Source: Macquaria australasica (Eukaryota; Chordata; Actinopteri; Centrarchiformes; Percichthyidae). From it: DNA of 64,000 bases. The stretch spans positions 1,775,536 to 1,839,535 of the forward strand of contig SEMN01000026.1 in the NCBI GenBank assembly GCA_005408345.1, written 5' to 3'. Below, one piece after another: positions 1-12,320 of this stretch (position 1 is its first letter; each line of letters opens with the position of its first letter). The translations under genes were made by a program, and so were the position numbers. Below the pieces are notes generated by a model. That model was given only the letters and a program-made list of their open reading frames with translations, was not told the DNA's origin and did not search any database.

Positions 1-476
1 TGTTTAAAAAAAAAATTTTTTTTTTATATATGTATATAATTTTAAAAAACAAGTAATTGCCTGCCAGCTGGGCACTCTAGTTTTTAGCAAACATGAGTAC
101 ATGGTACATTTGTTGGCAGATTTTAGATTACTGAGTATTTACGGCAGCAGGATGGTGTATATGAGATTAAATCAAAATAAACTAGTGGCCATGTACATCT
201 CTGAGGCAAAATGTCACAGTGTGGCTCATTGATGTGTTTTTAATAGTTTTTGGAAAACAATGGGTCTATGGCACAGAGGAATGCGTTATATCATGCTTTG
301 ACTACACATGCAATACTTGTTAGTACAATCAATTCATCCTTGGTTTTGGTCTTTTCATGGGATTTGTGGACAGTAAGAAAAATGTAGAATAACACCAAAC
401 TTATCTTTTACGATTATTTACATCTAACCCAAGCATACTCCAGAGAACAATACAATACCTGCATGTTGTAATCTAC
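1..476 (-). other. gorasp2 intron 9 (partial)
   Basis: AT-rich sequence opening with A and T runs. I find no open, splice-flanked segment resembling the missing GRASP55 tail. Confidence 0.6.
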
Positions 477-554
477 CAACTCCAGGTGGCAAGGTGATAT
501 TTAGATTTGGCAAATTAGGAAAGGGTGGAACACCTCCAGGAAAGGGCATTAAAC
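477..554 (-). CDS. gorasp2: gorasp2 coding exon 9 (residues 306-331)
   Basis: Tail exon with the LMPFPGGVPPFPNLPNLNI repeat-like segment, ending in phase 1. The donor GTAGAT is non-ideal. No further exon is recognisable at 1-476, so the last exon or exons lie outside the window. Confidence 0.88.
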
Positions 555-3500
555 CTGTGCAACAAATATTTTACATATTAGACGACGTTAGGTTAGCAGA
601 CTAATGTCATGCAAGTTTGGCTTTCAGAGTAGCTAGCTTTGGCAGCACACCCCCAAAATAATTTCTACTAACCTGGTAGTGTGGCAGCAGGACTGACAGA
701 CAGGGGAACGCTTTGTGAGGAGGGGACATGGCTGGGCAGTGGGACAGTAGGAGCTCCTGAAACAATTTTTAACAAAACTGTTATCGTCATGTTACATGTT
801 AACAGAACAATGAGTAGAGGTATTTAAGTGTCTCTTTTCTTGTGTGCTGTGTATTTATATATATTTTTTAGTTCTTCAAGCAACATCTTAATGACAGAAG
901 GTAAACATAGAACTATCCACATACATTTCACTTTATGTGCAAATTGTATAGCTAGATCAACCTCACATCAAATCAAACAGGATATTTTTAAGTCAGAGAT
1001 TATAGCGTACCTGTCTGTAGATCGCTAACGACAGCAGTCAGGTTAGAGCTGACTGACAAGCCGGCGAGAGACTGCTCTAATCCAGTCGATGCAGAAGAAG
1101 ACACAGCAACTGGAACGGTTGGAATGACAGCAGAGAGGTGGACCTGGTAACCAAAAATACCTCATCTCAATAAAATGTTCATGATGAACTTATTTCTTTA
1201 AGGTGCTGAATTACCTCTGTGAAGCCATCTTTAGGTGGAGGAGCTGGTTCACTGGGAGTCTGTGCAGGGAAACTGATCTTCTTGCCCTCTGCAAATGGCA
1301 GTGTAGGAATCCTGTGCAGGTAACCATAGCCAATCCCACATCCTAGACTGAAAAGACAGAAATACAGCAGTACCGTGAGGGGAAAACATCCAAACATTTC
1401 ACAGTAACCTTTAAAGATGATGTGAAATGACGACTTTACACTCCCCCCAAGGGGATCCAAAACAAAAACATGGACCATAGCCATAAACTGCAAAAATAAG
1501 ACAAGTTTGTATAAATATAAAATGCATTAAAATAAAACTAAATAACTGTTTTTAGTTTCTTTGTTTATTTTCAGGATCAAATTTTTTTTTACCAAATGCT
1601 AATTAAAAACGTAAGTAAATAAATGTAAATTTTATTTAAATATGTTATTAGAATCATAATTACATTGCAAATATAAAAAATCCTGTTCTAAACATCACTA
1701 TTAAAAATACTGAACCAAGAACTGAAAATAAACTAAACAAAACTACCAAACCCAAACTGAAGACAACTTCTGGACTAAAACGGAAAAAAATTGTGTAAAC
1801 TCTAGTTGTAAAAGGTGTCCTGACCAACACCTGGCAATTCTTATCAGGTAAAATTAGCATTTATTGTTGAAGTTATGCTATTTGGGATTATTTTTTGTCA
1901 TTTAAAGTTGATGCTTAGTTTAGTCACACAGCAAAGGTTGAGGGCCAGGTTTGCACATGGAACATTATGGTTCCATCGTACTATAGGTGCCAAATGAGCC
2001 AGTAGAACTGACTGAACAGTGCATTCTTTAAGGGTTTCATATGTGCCATCATTTTCCTAACTGAAAACAACATCAAACCAAAATTCATGGCTTTCAAGTG
2101 GCAACAGAAGTCAAATTCAGGTAGATGATTTCCTTGATGACTGTCATACCTGCCCTCTCCACCCCAGTCACAGTTTGGAGTGATGACCACCTCGCGGCAG
2201 TTGTCTGTATCCGTGTTGTAAACATAAAGCTTCAACTCTTTCCCTTCATGGGTTTCAACGACGGAGAACAGATCTTCACTCTGGTGAAACAGCAGAGATA
2301 CACGGCAGGTCAACCTGTTACCAACTTTTTTTAGTCAGCTAATCTATTGCTAGTCTGCAAAGCAAGTACCTCACTCATGACGGTGTCGGCTCCTATAATG
2401 TAGTCAGCGTGCGCCCTCAAACCAGCCAGGGCTGCAGGGGAGTTTGGCTCCACTTCCTGGACTCAAACAACATGCATACACATATTAGGTTTCTAAAAAA
2501 GCTCATTCACATTCATCTTTGAATGTTATTTTAGACTTCTGTATTACTTTTAATGAAGGAGTTGCATATAGTATGTATAAAACACACACATGTACTTATA
2601 TGCAAAAGATGTTTTGCCAAATCTGTGATGCTCAGTATACAGTTAAAACCTCATGAATGTTTAAACACCCAAAAATCATATATGATATCTAAGCAGCATG
2701 CAGACCGGCACACTCACTAAGACATGCCAAACATTTTCATTGGCTCCTTCAAAGCTGCAGAAGCGAATGCTGACTCCCAGAAGCCCCTGGCCGCCCCACA
2801 TGTTGCTGGGTATGACGGTTGTCTCCCTCACTGCCAGCGTCTTGCTACTGTACAACAGCATCTTGATGGGCTTCTCCACGTTCATCTTCAGCAACTCTTT
2901 TAGGGTGTCATTGTCCTTGTTCTATCAGAAATCAAAACATTCAGATCATCTGTCATAACACTTGTGGCTATATGAGAATTACTAAAGCAGGACCAATAGC
3001 TGCCACAAGTTTCATTATTGCCATTATAGTAAACTCACCAGTCTAGTGTCACATATGGAAAGGATGAAATCAAAGAATGGCTCCAGTCCTGCACGGTGAC
3101 CGGGGGAATTCTCTTGCACCTGTAAAATACAGCATCACAAAGATAAGACAAATAAAGCTTTGCGAAGAGCGAAAATGGTCAGACACTGTGAAATGGTTAA
3201 TTCTGATATTTAGCTAGTGGATGGATAATTACTTTTTCTATATTATTCTTATTGCAGACGATATTTTATTAAAATAAATCTGAGCTTGACACTGTTGGAC
3301 ATCAGATTACATCAGAGTACAAAATTATCATCATAATGAGGAAATGCAATCATCTGCTGGATGTTTACACACAGTACAGTTTAGGTACACCAGTACACCT
3401 ACTCGTTAATGCAAATATTCAATCAGCCAATCACATGGCAGCAACTCAGTGCATAAACGCACACAGATAGCAGGGACAGAGATTGGTGTGGATCCATCCT

Positions 3501-6263
3501 GCCTTGTGTAAACGGTTCAGGATGCTGGTGGTTGTGGTGTAACGGTGTGGGGAATATTTTTTCTTGGCACACATTAGTCCCCTTTACACCATTTCAGGGT
3601 GGTTTAAATGCCACAGCCAACCTGAGTGGTGTTGCTGACCATGTGCACCCTTTTATAGCCACACTCTACCCATCTTCTAATGCCATGTCGCAAATCACAC
3701 CTCATCTCAAGCTTGAACATGACTATGAGTTCAGTGGCCTCCACACTCACCAGGGCCCTGATAAGTACACACAAAAATATGCATAAGCCATTTCCCCCAC
3801 ATAAACTGGTGTTTATAACAGAAGAATATGTGATGTGAATGTGTGCACCTCACAAATACAAATACAGACCAGGCGTACACAGTTTTCTAGAGATAGCTGC
3901 GGGTGATATGATAAGGTCAACATGAAATATAAGGTGAGAGGAATAAGCTTATATAGTAAAACAGTTTGTTTAGGTTGTTTGCTGATTTCACCGATTGTGT
4001 TGTTATTTTTGCAGTCGACAGTGTTCTGTAAAATGTCAATCAAGGCACATAAACTTTTTAAATTATTAAATTATTCTGATAAATTTGATCACTCTTTTTA
4101 CTTACATTGGAGCCATAATGTCCCTGTTAATGATCTTTTCATTTGATCCTGAATTGTGAAGCAGTTTCTAAAGTCTGTTTCAATATGAGGTCTATAAATT
4201 ATTGATCATGTTTAAATTAGAATTAGAATAGATATGATTTAAACATCCACAGAAAGACAACCTGTATAATACCGCTTTTAAAATATTAACATTGACAAAA
4301 CACTAGAGAAATATGCTCCCTTTAGACTAATACATGTCTTATTTCAAAAATCAAAAAGGGATGGGAAATTTCAGGACATCGACCCTATTCTCATTCTCTC
4401 AAAAATCAATTGGTTGAAAGCAGTGATTCCCAACTTGGGGGTCAGGACCCCTAAGGGGTCACAAGAAGACTTTAGTTCTGATACATTTAGGTATTATTTT
4501 TTTCCCATTTGAAGAGATTAAATTAAAAGGTTTTTTTTTGTCTGATTAGTATCAAAATATCTGTCTTTGCTTCTGAATTCCTGGACAAATGTGACAAAGA
4601 GTTCCTTTCTGTTTCATCAAAACAGACACAATCATCTAGTTTTCAGGGGTTTTTGCCTAGGACCAAGCTATTCTGAAAGCAAGAATCCAGTCATTTGAAT
4701 CCAGTCTTGTGGAAATAAGTCTGACATGAAACTTAACCGGTTATCTCACTTCTTGGAGCAGCCCTCCCTCCCGTCTGCTGTTTGACTGTCTTTGTTCTCC
4801 CCCGACAGCTCATGAGCCGCACTGGATCCATCCCTTGACACACACTGTAGGTATTCAGGAGGCTTTCTTATTTAGACAAGAGTCTTACAATTTGTGCAGC
4901 AGCTGACTAAGTGAACTTTGCTCAAGCACTGACAGATTAAACAGAGAGTTTAGTGTTGATGCCACAAACGTTATCAAAACAAATAAAATAAACAGCAACA
5001 GTTTTAAAAGGGATGCACTTATCCAACTTTTTCTCTCGTGATACCAATTCACGATCAATATCGCCCAATACCTTAATTAAGTCAGTATTAGCGCTGATAC
5101 CAATCTTGTGTGCAGGATCAGTGGGTCCCTAGATTTCAATAATTGATTTATCTTTTTAATTTATTTGAACAAAAATGCCTCAAGTTTACAGGTTCGAGGT
5201 TGTCATGTGAATATTTGCTGGATTCTTCTATGATAGTAAATTGAATATATTAAGGTTTTTGGACTGTTGAGAGGTCAAAACTCCAACAACACTTTATTGC
5301 AACTTCACTGCAAAACTACCATATTTTGGCTTGTGGCCTTCATCAGGGTCAGGGCTGGTGTTCTCTACCCTAAAAGTCTCTCGGGACTATTTCCCTTCTC
5401 CTTGCAAGTTGTGCCAGAAAACTGGTTTTGACTGATCAAAACAAGCTATGTGAATGTTTCAACATTGGTTTTAAGGAGATGTCATGTGTATTTTCCACTA
5501 TTCTATGAACGATTAATTGAGAAAATAATCTCCATATTCATCTATAATGAAACTAATCTTTACAGGCTAAACAAATAAAAAAATAAAAAATCATTGGTAA
5601 CAGGCGTTAATTCATCGCCTTTTTTCTAAATGAAAACACACACCCATCTTCATAGGTTGTGTACTGTAGACACACCGGTTATTCTGGCAACATCAGCAGA
5701 GTTATATCCTGAAAGCTCCCAAAGAGGCGTTCACGGACAGCCCCGACAACAGAGGCAATCAGCTGGTGTTGTTAACGACAACGCGCGCTTGAATGCTAAT
5801 TAACCACGTCAACTCACACGAATTCACGCGGCTTAAAAAACACCTGACAAAAGAGCTGTTATATGCAATGATAACTGAAGTCAGTTCACGCATAACAGGC
5901 TCACGGCTCGATGATAATACACCTGAACGAGTGCGGGGCGTTAACGCCAACTAAGCTAGCTACGACACTACAAGCAGGAGCGTTCATTAATACACCTCGG
6001 CAGTTAGTTAGCTGGTAGATGCGACGACAAATCAGCAAAACCTCCCTGATGTCCTGTCAAATAACCGCCACTGGTTGAGTATCAATATCTAGCTGCAGAG
6101 GTCGATAACTAAAACATTAGCTGGCAGAGCCCTGCTCCCCGGTCTCTCTCACGGGCAGTAAATGTGCTGCGTTTCACCGCGACATGAAGACTGCTCTTAC
6201 TCTGAGGACGTGGTAGCCTTCAGTTCCTCCACCCGGTATCTCGACGCTCTCAGACGCTCCCAT
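477..6263 (-). CDS. gorasp2: gorasp2, Golgi reassembly stacking protein 2 (GRASP55), 3'-truncated by the window
   Basis: Peripheral Golgi protein that links cisternae by self-association of its GRASP domain. Nine coding exons join in frame (6201-6263, 3039-3119, 2718-2921, 2370-2456, 2150-2280, 1215-1347, 1011-1143, 673-756, 477-554) and give 331 residues. All introns are GT/AG. Gly2 follows the start Met (MGASESVEIPGGG), the N-myristoylation site of the family. The two PDZ-like GRASP repeats span roughly residues 15-200 and are very close to vertebrate GRASP55, for example SNMWGGQGLLGVSIRFCSF and NTDTDNCREVVITPN. The tail from about residue 200 is Pro/Ser-rich and variable, as in the family. 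The motif EGKKIS at about residues 209-214 points to GORASP2 rather than GORASP1. Human GRASP55 is about 452 residues, so roughly 120 C-terminal residues lie left of position 1. The start fits because the exon opens directly with the conserved myristoylation sequence. Confidence 0.95.
673..756 (-). CDS. gorasp2: gorasp2 coding exon 8 (residues 278-305)
   Basis: Tail exon GAPTVPLP...PAATLP, matching the family's GVPTVPLL...PATTLPG. Phase 1 at both ends; acceptor TTGTTTCAG. Confidence 0.92.
1011..1143 (-). CDS. gorasp2: gorasp2 coding exon 7 (residues 234-277)
   Basis: Ser/Pro-rich tail exon containing GLEQSLAGLSVSS, close to the family's GIEQSLTGLSISS. It ends in phase 1, with donor GTACGC. 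Confidence 0.93.
1215..1347 (-). CDS. gorasp2: gorasp2 coding exon 6 (residues 189-233)
   Basis: Encodes the end of the GRASP domain (LGCGIGYGYLHRIPT) and the first part of the Pro-rich tail, ending KDGFTE. The donor is GTAATT. Confidence 0.95.
2150..2280 (-). CDS. gorasp2: gorasp2 coding exon 5 (residues 146-188)
   Basis: Encodes SEDLFSVVETHEGKELKLYV and the conserved NTDTDNCREV stretch. It ends in phase 2 (AG), completed by T of exon 6 to give Ser in GGEGSLGCG. Confidence 0.95.
2370..2456 (-). CDS. gorasp2: gorasp2 coding exon 4 (residues 117-145)
   Basis: Encodes the start of the second GRASP/PDZ repeat (EVEPNSPAALAGLRAHADY). The donor is GTACTT, phase 0. Confidence 0.95.
2718..2921 (-). 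CDS. gorasp2: gorasp2 coding exon 3 (residues 49-116)
   Basis: Encodes the rest of GRASP repeat 1 and the linker, including MWGGQGLLGVSIRFCSF. It is phase 0 at both ends, with acceptor TTCTGATAG and donor GTGAGT. Confidence 0.95.
3039..3119 (-). CDS. gorasp2: gorasp2 coding exon 2 (residues 22-48)
   Basis: Encodes VQENSPGHRAGLEPFFDF and the end of the first GRASP/PDZ strand set. The acceptor is TTTTACAG and the donor GTGAGT, phase 0 at both ends. Confidence 0.95.
3378..3775 (+). mobile_element. Degraded, internally deleted Tc1/mariner-type transposon in gorasp2 intron 1
   Basis: TTAGGTACACC at 3381, followed by a CAGCCAATCACATGGCAGCA stretch at 3423-3442, matches the 5' end I know from a widespread teleost Tc1-like element. 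From about 3489 the sequence jumps to the C-terminal half of the transposase: GIFSWHTL-like, then LNATANLSGVADHVHPF, YPSSN and a decayed LEHDYEF region. The left and middle parts of the transposase are missing, and the reading frame is broken by substitutions and small indels. It is a non-functional relic. Confidence 0.85.
4421..4560 (+). repeat. hAT-like MITE fragment (CAGTGATTCCCAAC terminus)
   Basis: CAGTGATTCCCAACTTGGGG starts at 4421 and continues GTCAGGACCCC, the well-known terminus of hAT-derived short elements. No matching right end was found nearby. Related termini occur at 30626-30947 and near 61606. Confidence 0.55.
5150..5575. repeat. Dispersed teleost repeat (family B) split by an insertion
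   Basis: The left part (about 5150-5279) and right part (about 5438-5575, with TTAATTGAGAAAATAATCTC) line up with the copy at 8988-9316. The segment 5280-5437 between them is foreign to that copy. TCAAAAC occurs at both junctions and may be a 7-bp target duplication. Confidence 0.55.
6201..6263 (-). CDS. gorasp2: gorasp2 coding exon 1 (residues 1-21)
   Basis: Encodes the myristoylated N-terminus, ending ...TEGYHVLR. The donor is GTAAGA immediately below 6201, phase 0. The start codon is at 6261-6263. Confidence 0.95.
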
Positions 6264-6420
6264 GTTTCCCTGGACGTGTGTGTTAGCAGGTAGAGCGTTT
6301 GTTAACGGGAGGCTCTACGCCAGAGCATGTCCGTAAAGGTGCCGTGCTGGTGTTTCCTGCTGCGGTTCCTGGTTCCCAGCACTTCCGCTGTGGTGCAACC
6401 CCCGCCCCCCTCCCGCCGTG
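6264..6420 (-). promoter_or_regulatory. gorasp2: gorasp2 promoter / 5' UTR region with ETS-type site
   Basis: GC-rich stretch directly upstream of the gorasp2 start. CACTTCCGC at 6380-6388 reads GCGGAAGTG on the minus strand, an ETS (GABP/ELK) core typical of TATA-less housekeeping promoters. No TATA box is seen. The transcription start is inferred to lie between about 6264 and 6380. Confidence 0.5.
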
Positions 6421-6949
6421 GGAGATGTTTGATGACAGCATGCAAACAGCAAATTCATAATCATCCAGGTTTAATAATAAGCGTCGTGGTGGAGGGCAGA
6501 TTTGTTTATAACTGTGTTGCAAGGCTGGATTATCAACTGCCTCAGGGGCCCCCACACCCTCAGGGGCCCCAAAGTGCCCCAGGTTCACTTCATGTCTGCA
6601 TGCATTTCCTTTTGCATATTCGCATTCCCACACATACAGTACAATTTATCCAAGAATAGTCCTGCTTGTGGGCTTGTGTCAAAATCTAGTGTTGGACCTT
6701 CATTATTTTGGGTTATATTGTGCTCACATGGTGCATATTCCTAAAGAAGTATGTGTTTAATCAATTTACCACAAACTGACTCACAGAAAACCTGAAGGCA
6801 GGTAGCAAATGAGCACGTGAGAACTGGTTAGTCTCTGGGTGTACAGCGTAATGAAGCTGCCATGTGTGAGCTGCTGTGTGCACAGATAGGCTACTTAATG
6901 GAAACTTGGAGGTGATACACACAGTGCACTTAGCACAAGCTAAATCATT

Positions 6950-7125
6950 AAAATGTTAAAATGCATCAATAACTCAACACTTTCAATGTGGTATTCTTCA
7001 TAATAAGTACTTTACATTTTGCTGCTAATACATACTTGTTCTTTAAAGACATTTGAATGCAGGACTTTTGCTTTAGAGTGGAGTATTGTTACCTTGCAGT
7101 ATATACTTATGCAATAATACAATAC
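6950..7125. repeat. Partial copy of dispersed repeat family A
   Basis: AATAAGTACTTTACATTTTG followed by TTTGAATGCAGGACTTTTGC matches the right part of the copies at 18288-18742, 31922-32443 and 51051-51556. Confidence 0.5.
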
Positions 7126-8987
7126 TTAAGCAAAGGATTTGAATACTCCCTTCTTCCTCCCGCACACACAAAGACACACAAATAACAATGCTTTGCTCAA
7201 GGGCACCACGGTGCTGTGTGAGAGTCTGAAATATTGCTGTGCTGACAATGTCTGCAGTCATTTATTGTTCTGCCTCCTTCTTGTAGTTTTTATTGTCTGG
7301 CATGTTGTAGTTTTGCTGCTTGAATGAGGTTCTGTGGGGAACGAGTGCTGATTAGAGATGGATGTTTAATAAAGACCCTACCTTAGATTTTCTGGAAGAT
7401 GAGTAATGGGCCTCTTAGCCAGTAACTTCCTGTCACAATCTATAACCATTAACATAGCAGAGTAATATCAGTGATAACCTCGGATTTATTTTAAAAGTTG
7501 TTTTTTTATTCATATCCCAGCTGCTTTTTGATTTGATCGTATAATCATGTCAAAGCAGAAACGAGAGCCAGGGAAGACGTGAGAGAATAAAATTGTCCCT
7601 GCGATCACACAGAGATAATAAGGGGCATCATCAGTGCTATAAAGAACATGGGCTCAAGGAGTAGATTAATGTATATGTAGTTGAATATCTCTGTAGTGCA
7701 GCAGCTCTTATCAAATAATTTGAAATAAACTTGCTCAGCATCGTGATTCTCCTCATCAATCATCAGTTATCCTGTCAGTCTATGTGTCCGCTGGAGCTCA
7801 CCTTGATTTCGTCTCTCTGCAGGCTGCGCTGGATGATAAAATGCACCCTCATTCAAGAGAGGAGATCAAGCATTGGTGTGATATATTCTGACAGGAAGAT
7901 TTTATTCTGCACGTTGTGGTCTGAACCAACACTGTGATTCATATAATCACTTTAGAATAATGATGCTCTGCAATTATTATTTCACACTTTGTCTCCTGCT
8001 TAAAATGTGGAAGCAAAGAAAGAGAAAGGCAATTCTTCTTCATTTGACTGTCAATTAGAAAAAAAATGTTTTCTTAAAACATTCCTGAAAATCCCCAAAT
8101 TGATACAACTTTTCAAAATGACCTACTTTAACTGCAATGATGCATGATGCAACAAGGCGATCAGTCTAACAACATGACACACGCAGAACATGAATAACAT
8201 GTCAGTTAAAACTATTGCATCAACACTACAACCACAAAATTCACCACAAAATTGCACCAACAGATGGAGACACTGATGCAACACATATTTATGTTTTAGC
8301 CTCACGAAGCAACACTAGGATGCATAACCTGTTGTAAGCACCAGAAATGTTGTTTGATGAGAATATTTCACCCTTTCCTCACATTTAGACAGGTTGAACC
8401 AAAATCTTGTTTTAAAATCCTGTCAGTTCCAGAGGAGCATAGATGATCAATAATGACACACATGTTGCTACATTGTAACAGACCAGGTGCACCCTAGGTT
8501 ACCTGCACTCCTCCCTTGTGGTGTTACCATGTTCTAAGATGATCAAATTCAAGTGTGGATTCACAAGCATTTAGAGGAAGTCAAACTTTGCATGTTGCTA
8601 GATCATCTAACATTTATGGGGAAAGCTGAAGAATTAAGAATTAAGTCAGTTTCTGTCTTTCCTCTGTGAAAGATGTGGAAACTTCTTAAAGAAAAGTCCA
8701 GTAGAGTTCAGGATGTTTATGACCACGATACAAGAAGTCGTGAAGTTTTTCTAAAGTCACATATTGGCCTGTTTGTTTGTGAAATATTTAATACTCATAT
8801 ATTGTGATGACCCCTGTATGTTTCTACTGTAAATTCTCTACAGGACTCGTCATCTCAAGGAGTAATTCTGTATTTAGGTCCTGAGAAGCAAAGCAAAAGA
8901 CAGTAGTTAACAGAAAACAATAGCTTACATGATTTTTTTTTTATCATTTGAGATTATTTGGATCTCTTCTATTGGTATATACCTACA

Positions 8988-9316
8988 GAAAATTAATTGT
9001 CAACTAATTTGATAATCAATTAATCAATTGTGTCAACTTTCAAGCAAAAATGCTAAACATTTGATGGTTCCACCTTCTCCAATGTGAGGATTTGTTGCTT
9101 TTCTCTGTCATTCATTACAGTAAATTGAATATCTGTGTTGGATGGCTGGTTAAGGGGAAAAAAAGCAATTTGAAGACATCATCTTGGGCTCTGGGAAATC
9201 ACAATGTGCATTTTCCACAGTTTTCTTATGATTTAGAGACCAAATGACTGATCAAATAATTGAGAAAATAATCAGCTTATGGATCGCTAATAAAAATAAT
9301 CATTAGTTGCAGCCCT
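8988..9316. repeat. Dispersed teleost repeat, family B
   Basis: Contains AATTGAGAAAATAATCAGC and ends with TTAGTTGCAGCCCTAA, the hallmarks of a very common fish interspersed repeat. Other copies lie at 5150-5575 and 52412-52746. Confidence 0.65.
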
Positions 9317-10059
9317 AACATCAGTACAATATAAATTTGAACTTGAATCATTCGTAGTTCCTTTGTGTAACAGATCTTCATATCCACTATTTACTACCAG
9401 TGAGAAAGATACTTTACACGGTGACACTTGCACCTTCAAGAAGCAGATAAATAAACTCTGTATTTCCGCAGAAGCTTGCTGACGCCTTCAAACTCTGCGA
9501 TCACTGTTCTGGATAGCTCTCTCAGATTTATACTTCTTCAGTCCTCTAAGGAATTTACAACTAAAGCTGCAAAGCTCTGTACTTTTGTTCAGGCATTTAT
9601 ATCACAGACACCACAAGCCTGAGGAGGCGAGGGAGACTTTAACAAAGGAGTGGCCAGAAATTAAAATGTCCATAGTTTGATAAATATCTATAAGTCCCCC
9701 ACACACACTGCATTTGTACACAGTAAGCAAAGTCACAGCTGCAAACATCATAAGCTGTTATTGTCAGGGTTAGTTGCTTAATGCCGTGAGTCTGTGAGAG
9801 GTCATTTTTTGCAGGATGAAAGGGTTGTCTAATAAATGCATGCTCTGTGCTGACATAATATACTCTGTATTGCTGGGAGGCAGAGATAAAATGCTAAGTG
9901 AATTAGAAAAGCCTGTGTTAAGGTGATGGAGCAGCACAGCCAAACACCAGTACAAGTAGTTATCGCGTCATTATTGTTGTTGTTTATCATTTTAATTTCA
10001 GCAACATCAGACACATGTTTCCTGTCCTGTCCTGCCCCATAGTTCCTATTCAGGAAAGA

Positions 10060-10480
10060 CAAAATGGCAGCGGGCCGCTCTTGAACGCTTTAGAGCTACT
10101 AGATTACAGTCATGTGCTGGAGGTTGTTTTGTTCATTTAGCATGCGTGATAGCAATCACCACACACAGAGACTTGGTTAGCTGCAGTGTAATTGCTCCTG
10201 GGCTCATGCTTATTCCTTCAGAAAATGTCCAACAGAGACATTTACTAGCAGCCTTTCAACTTTAACAAGCGCCACATTAGGTTTACACTCCCCAGCCATA
10301 GAGACAGGCAAGTTACAGTCTCTGGACTATTAATCTCCTGCTTAAAATTTACTTTCTGCCAAGATTAATCAAGCCGTGGACACGCAGTCAATAACAGGAG
10401 GCTATTTAGATAAGTGTAACCCATTATAATTACTTTAGAAGTCAGAGGCCTTAGGGTGTTACAATTGATTCTGTTATCGC
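10060..10480. promoter_or_regulatory. Candidate conserved non-coding element downstream of gad1
   Basis: Complex, non-repetitive sequence with homeodomain-type cores, including AAGATTAATC near 10361 and CATTATAATTAC near 10422, and no open frame. It looks like a regulatory block by composition only; no alignment was possible. Confidence 0.3.
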
Positions 10481-11145
10481 TGTTTTTTTAATGTCAAGCA
10501 CGCTTGCTATTTGGCTTGAATTTAAGAACAAAATGAACAGATTGTGGTGGCACATAAACACCTTTTACAGCACAAGAACACATAACTATTGACCTTTAAA
10601 TTTAACAACTATAAGCGCACAACTGCTGCCCATCCTGAAATGTGGGTTGCTAAGTAAATAAGGTTGAAAAGGTAAAAAAAAAAGAAATTGCTTTCAGGCT
10701 AAATTGTGGCTATACAGTAGCTGCATGTGTGTACTAGCGCATGTGTGGAGAAGAGGGTGGAAGGGCTGGCATGCAGCCCGCAGTCAATATCATCATCATC
10801 ATTTCATTAGACTTGCCTTACACAATGGGAACGTCAGTATCTATCAGGAAACTAATGTGGCAGTGATTCCCAAGGGTGGGAGATATATTTGGCGCATCGG
10901 GAAACCACTGACAAGATTCTTGGATATTTAAGAGAGATTAGCAACACACCTGAGAGAGGATAGATGGGCGAGAGACCTATTGTGTGTGAGAGGAAACTTT
11001 GCTTCAACCACAAAAAAATAAAAAATAAAATAAATGTCCATAATGGAAATACAATTAACACACAGGAAGAAAAGGCAATGCAATGAGCACAATAAATGTG
11101 ATGGTCTTTGTTTCATTAGCGGTATTCTAATGGGTGCTGAATCCT

Positions 11146-11265
<120 letters not shown>

Positions 11266-12049
11266 TGGAGGGTGAACAGACTAGTGCAGAGACAGACATT
11301 AAGTGTTTCACAGTCTGGTGTTCAGAGCCAACTCCCACCCACCCTCCAGAGACAGAGGCTACTGCAAAAACAGAACTGCTCCAGCTCATTATTTTACTGG
11401 CCTGATCTCCTCTTCATCAAAGTTTAAATGTGCTTGTAATTAGAAATGATGGAGATACTGACTGATTAAAGCGATGAACCCCTTGAAATACTACTAAAAA
11501 TAAATATTATAGTCTAAATCAGCAACGAACCTGTTCTTTCCATACTTTATTTGCCATTAGATACCAAATACAAATCATTTTCTGAAACATTTTGCATTCT
11601 ACTGAACAGACCGACTGATATTTGTATAAACTGATTGGTTCAGTGATTATATTACTTACTTTGGGCGGCCATTCATTCATGTCTTGCAAGTTACTAAACT
11701 GTGACAAACCATAGGAGCTGGTTTCATTTGCATTCAATCATTGTAAGATTCTCCAGCACCTGCTTCCAAATTAGCCATGTCATTACGCTTTGGCACGTTT
11801 AACCGTCAATGATTCTGCTGTCCTTAGAGCAACAAACAAACAAACAAATGAAAAATCAGTCTCCCTTTAGATGTGACAAGAAGTCATGGGTTATTATTTC
11901 TATTACCCCATTATATGAGTAGTTATTCCTTTAATCCTCTGTTCCCTGTAACTTTACAAAGCAGCCAGTGACACCAGGTCTGTAATGATCGCAGCACTGA
12001 AGCATGAAACAAAGAAGCAGCGTCTGCCTGGTGGAGGATGGGAGCAGAG

Positions 12050-12320
12050 CCACTGAAACAGCCTGTCCTGCTCTTCGGCTGTGTCGAAATAAAACGCAAC
12101 CAGGCAGAGCCTTGAAATAGGCGCCTCGGAAAAAAAAAATGTTAAGAGAGCACAGTCTAATGCGTTTTATGAGAAATATCTTAAAAGTGTGAGTAATGAG
12201 AGGAGTGAGGGAATTGGCAGGGGGTGCTTGTGAAATCTCAGCTGTGAGATGATCAGCCAATAAAAAGTCCCTCCAGGGTGATTAATCTGACCAATGGCTG
12301 GTGACAGCCAGGTGCATTGA
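12050..12320. promoter_or_regulatory. Candidate conserved non-coding element
   Basis: Non-repetitive block with several regulatory-looking words: AGCCAATAAAAAG near 12255, GTGATTAATCTG near 12279 and GACCAATGG near 12290. No coding signal. Inference from composition only. Confidence 0.3.

Larger units (their letters stand above)
3120..6200 (-). other. gorasp2 intron 1
   Basis: A 3.1-kb intron holding the Tc1 relic, the hAT fragment and the split family B repeat. Near 5010-5110 there is a further repeat-like piece (ATACCAATTCACGATCAATA). No additional coding exon is seen. Confidence 0.7.
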
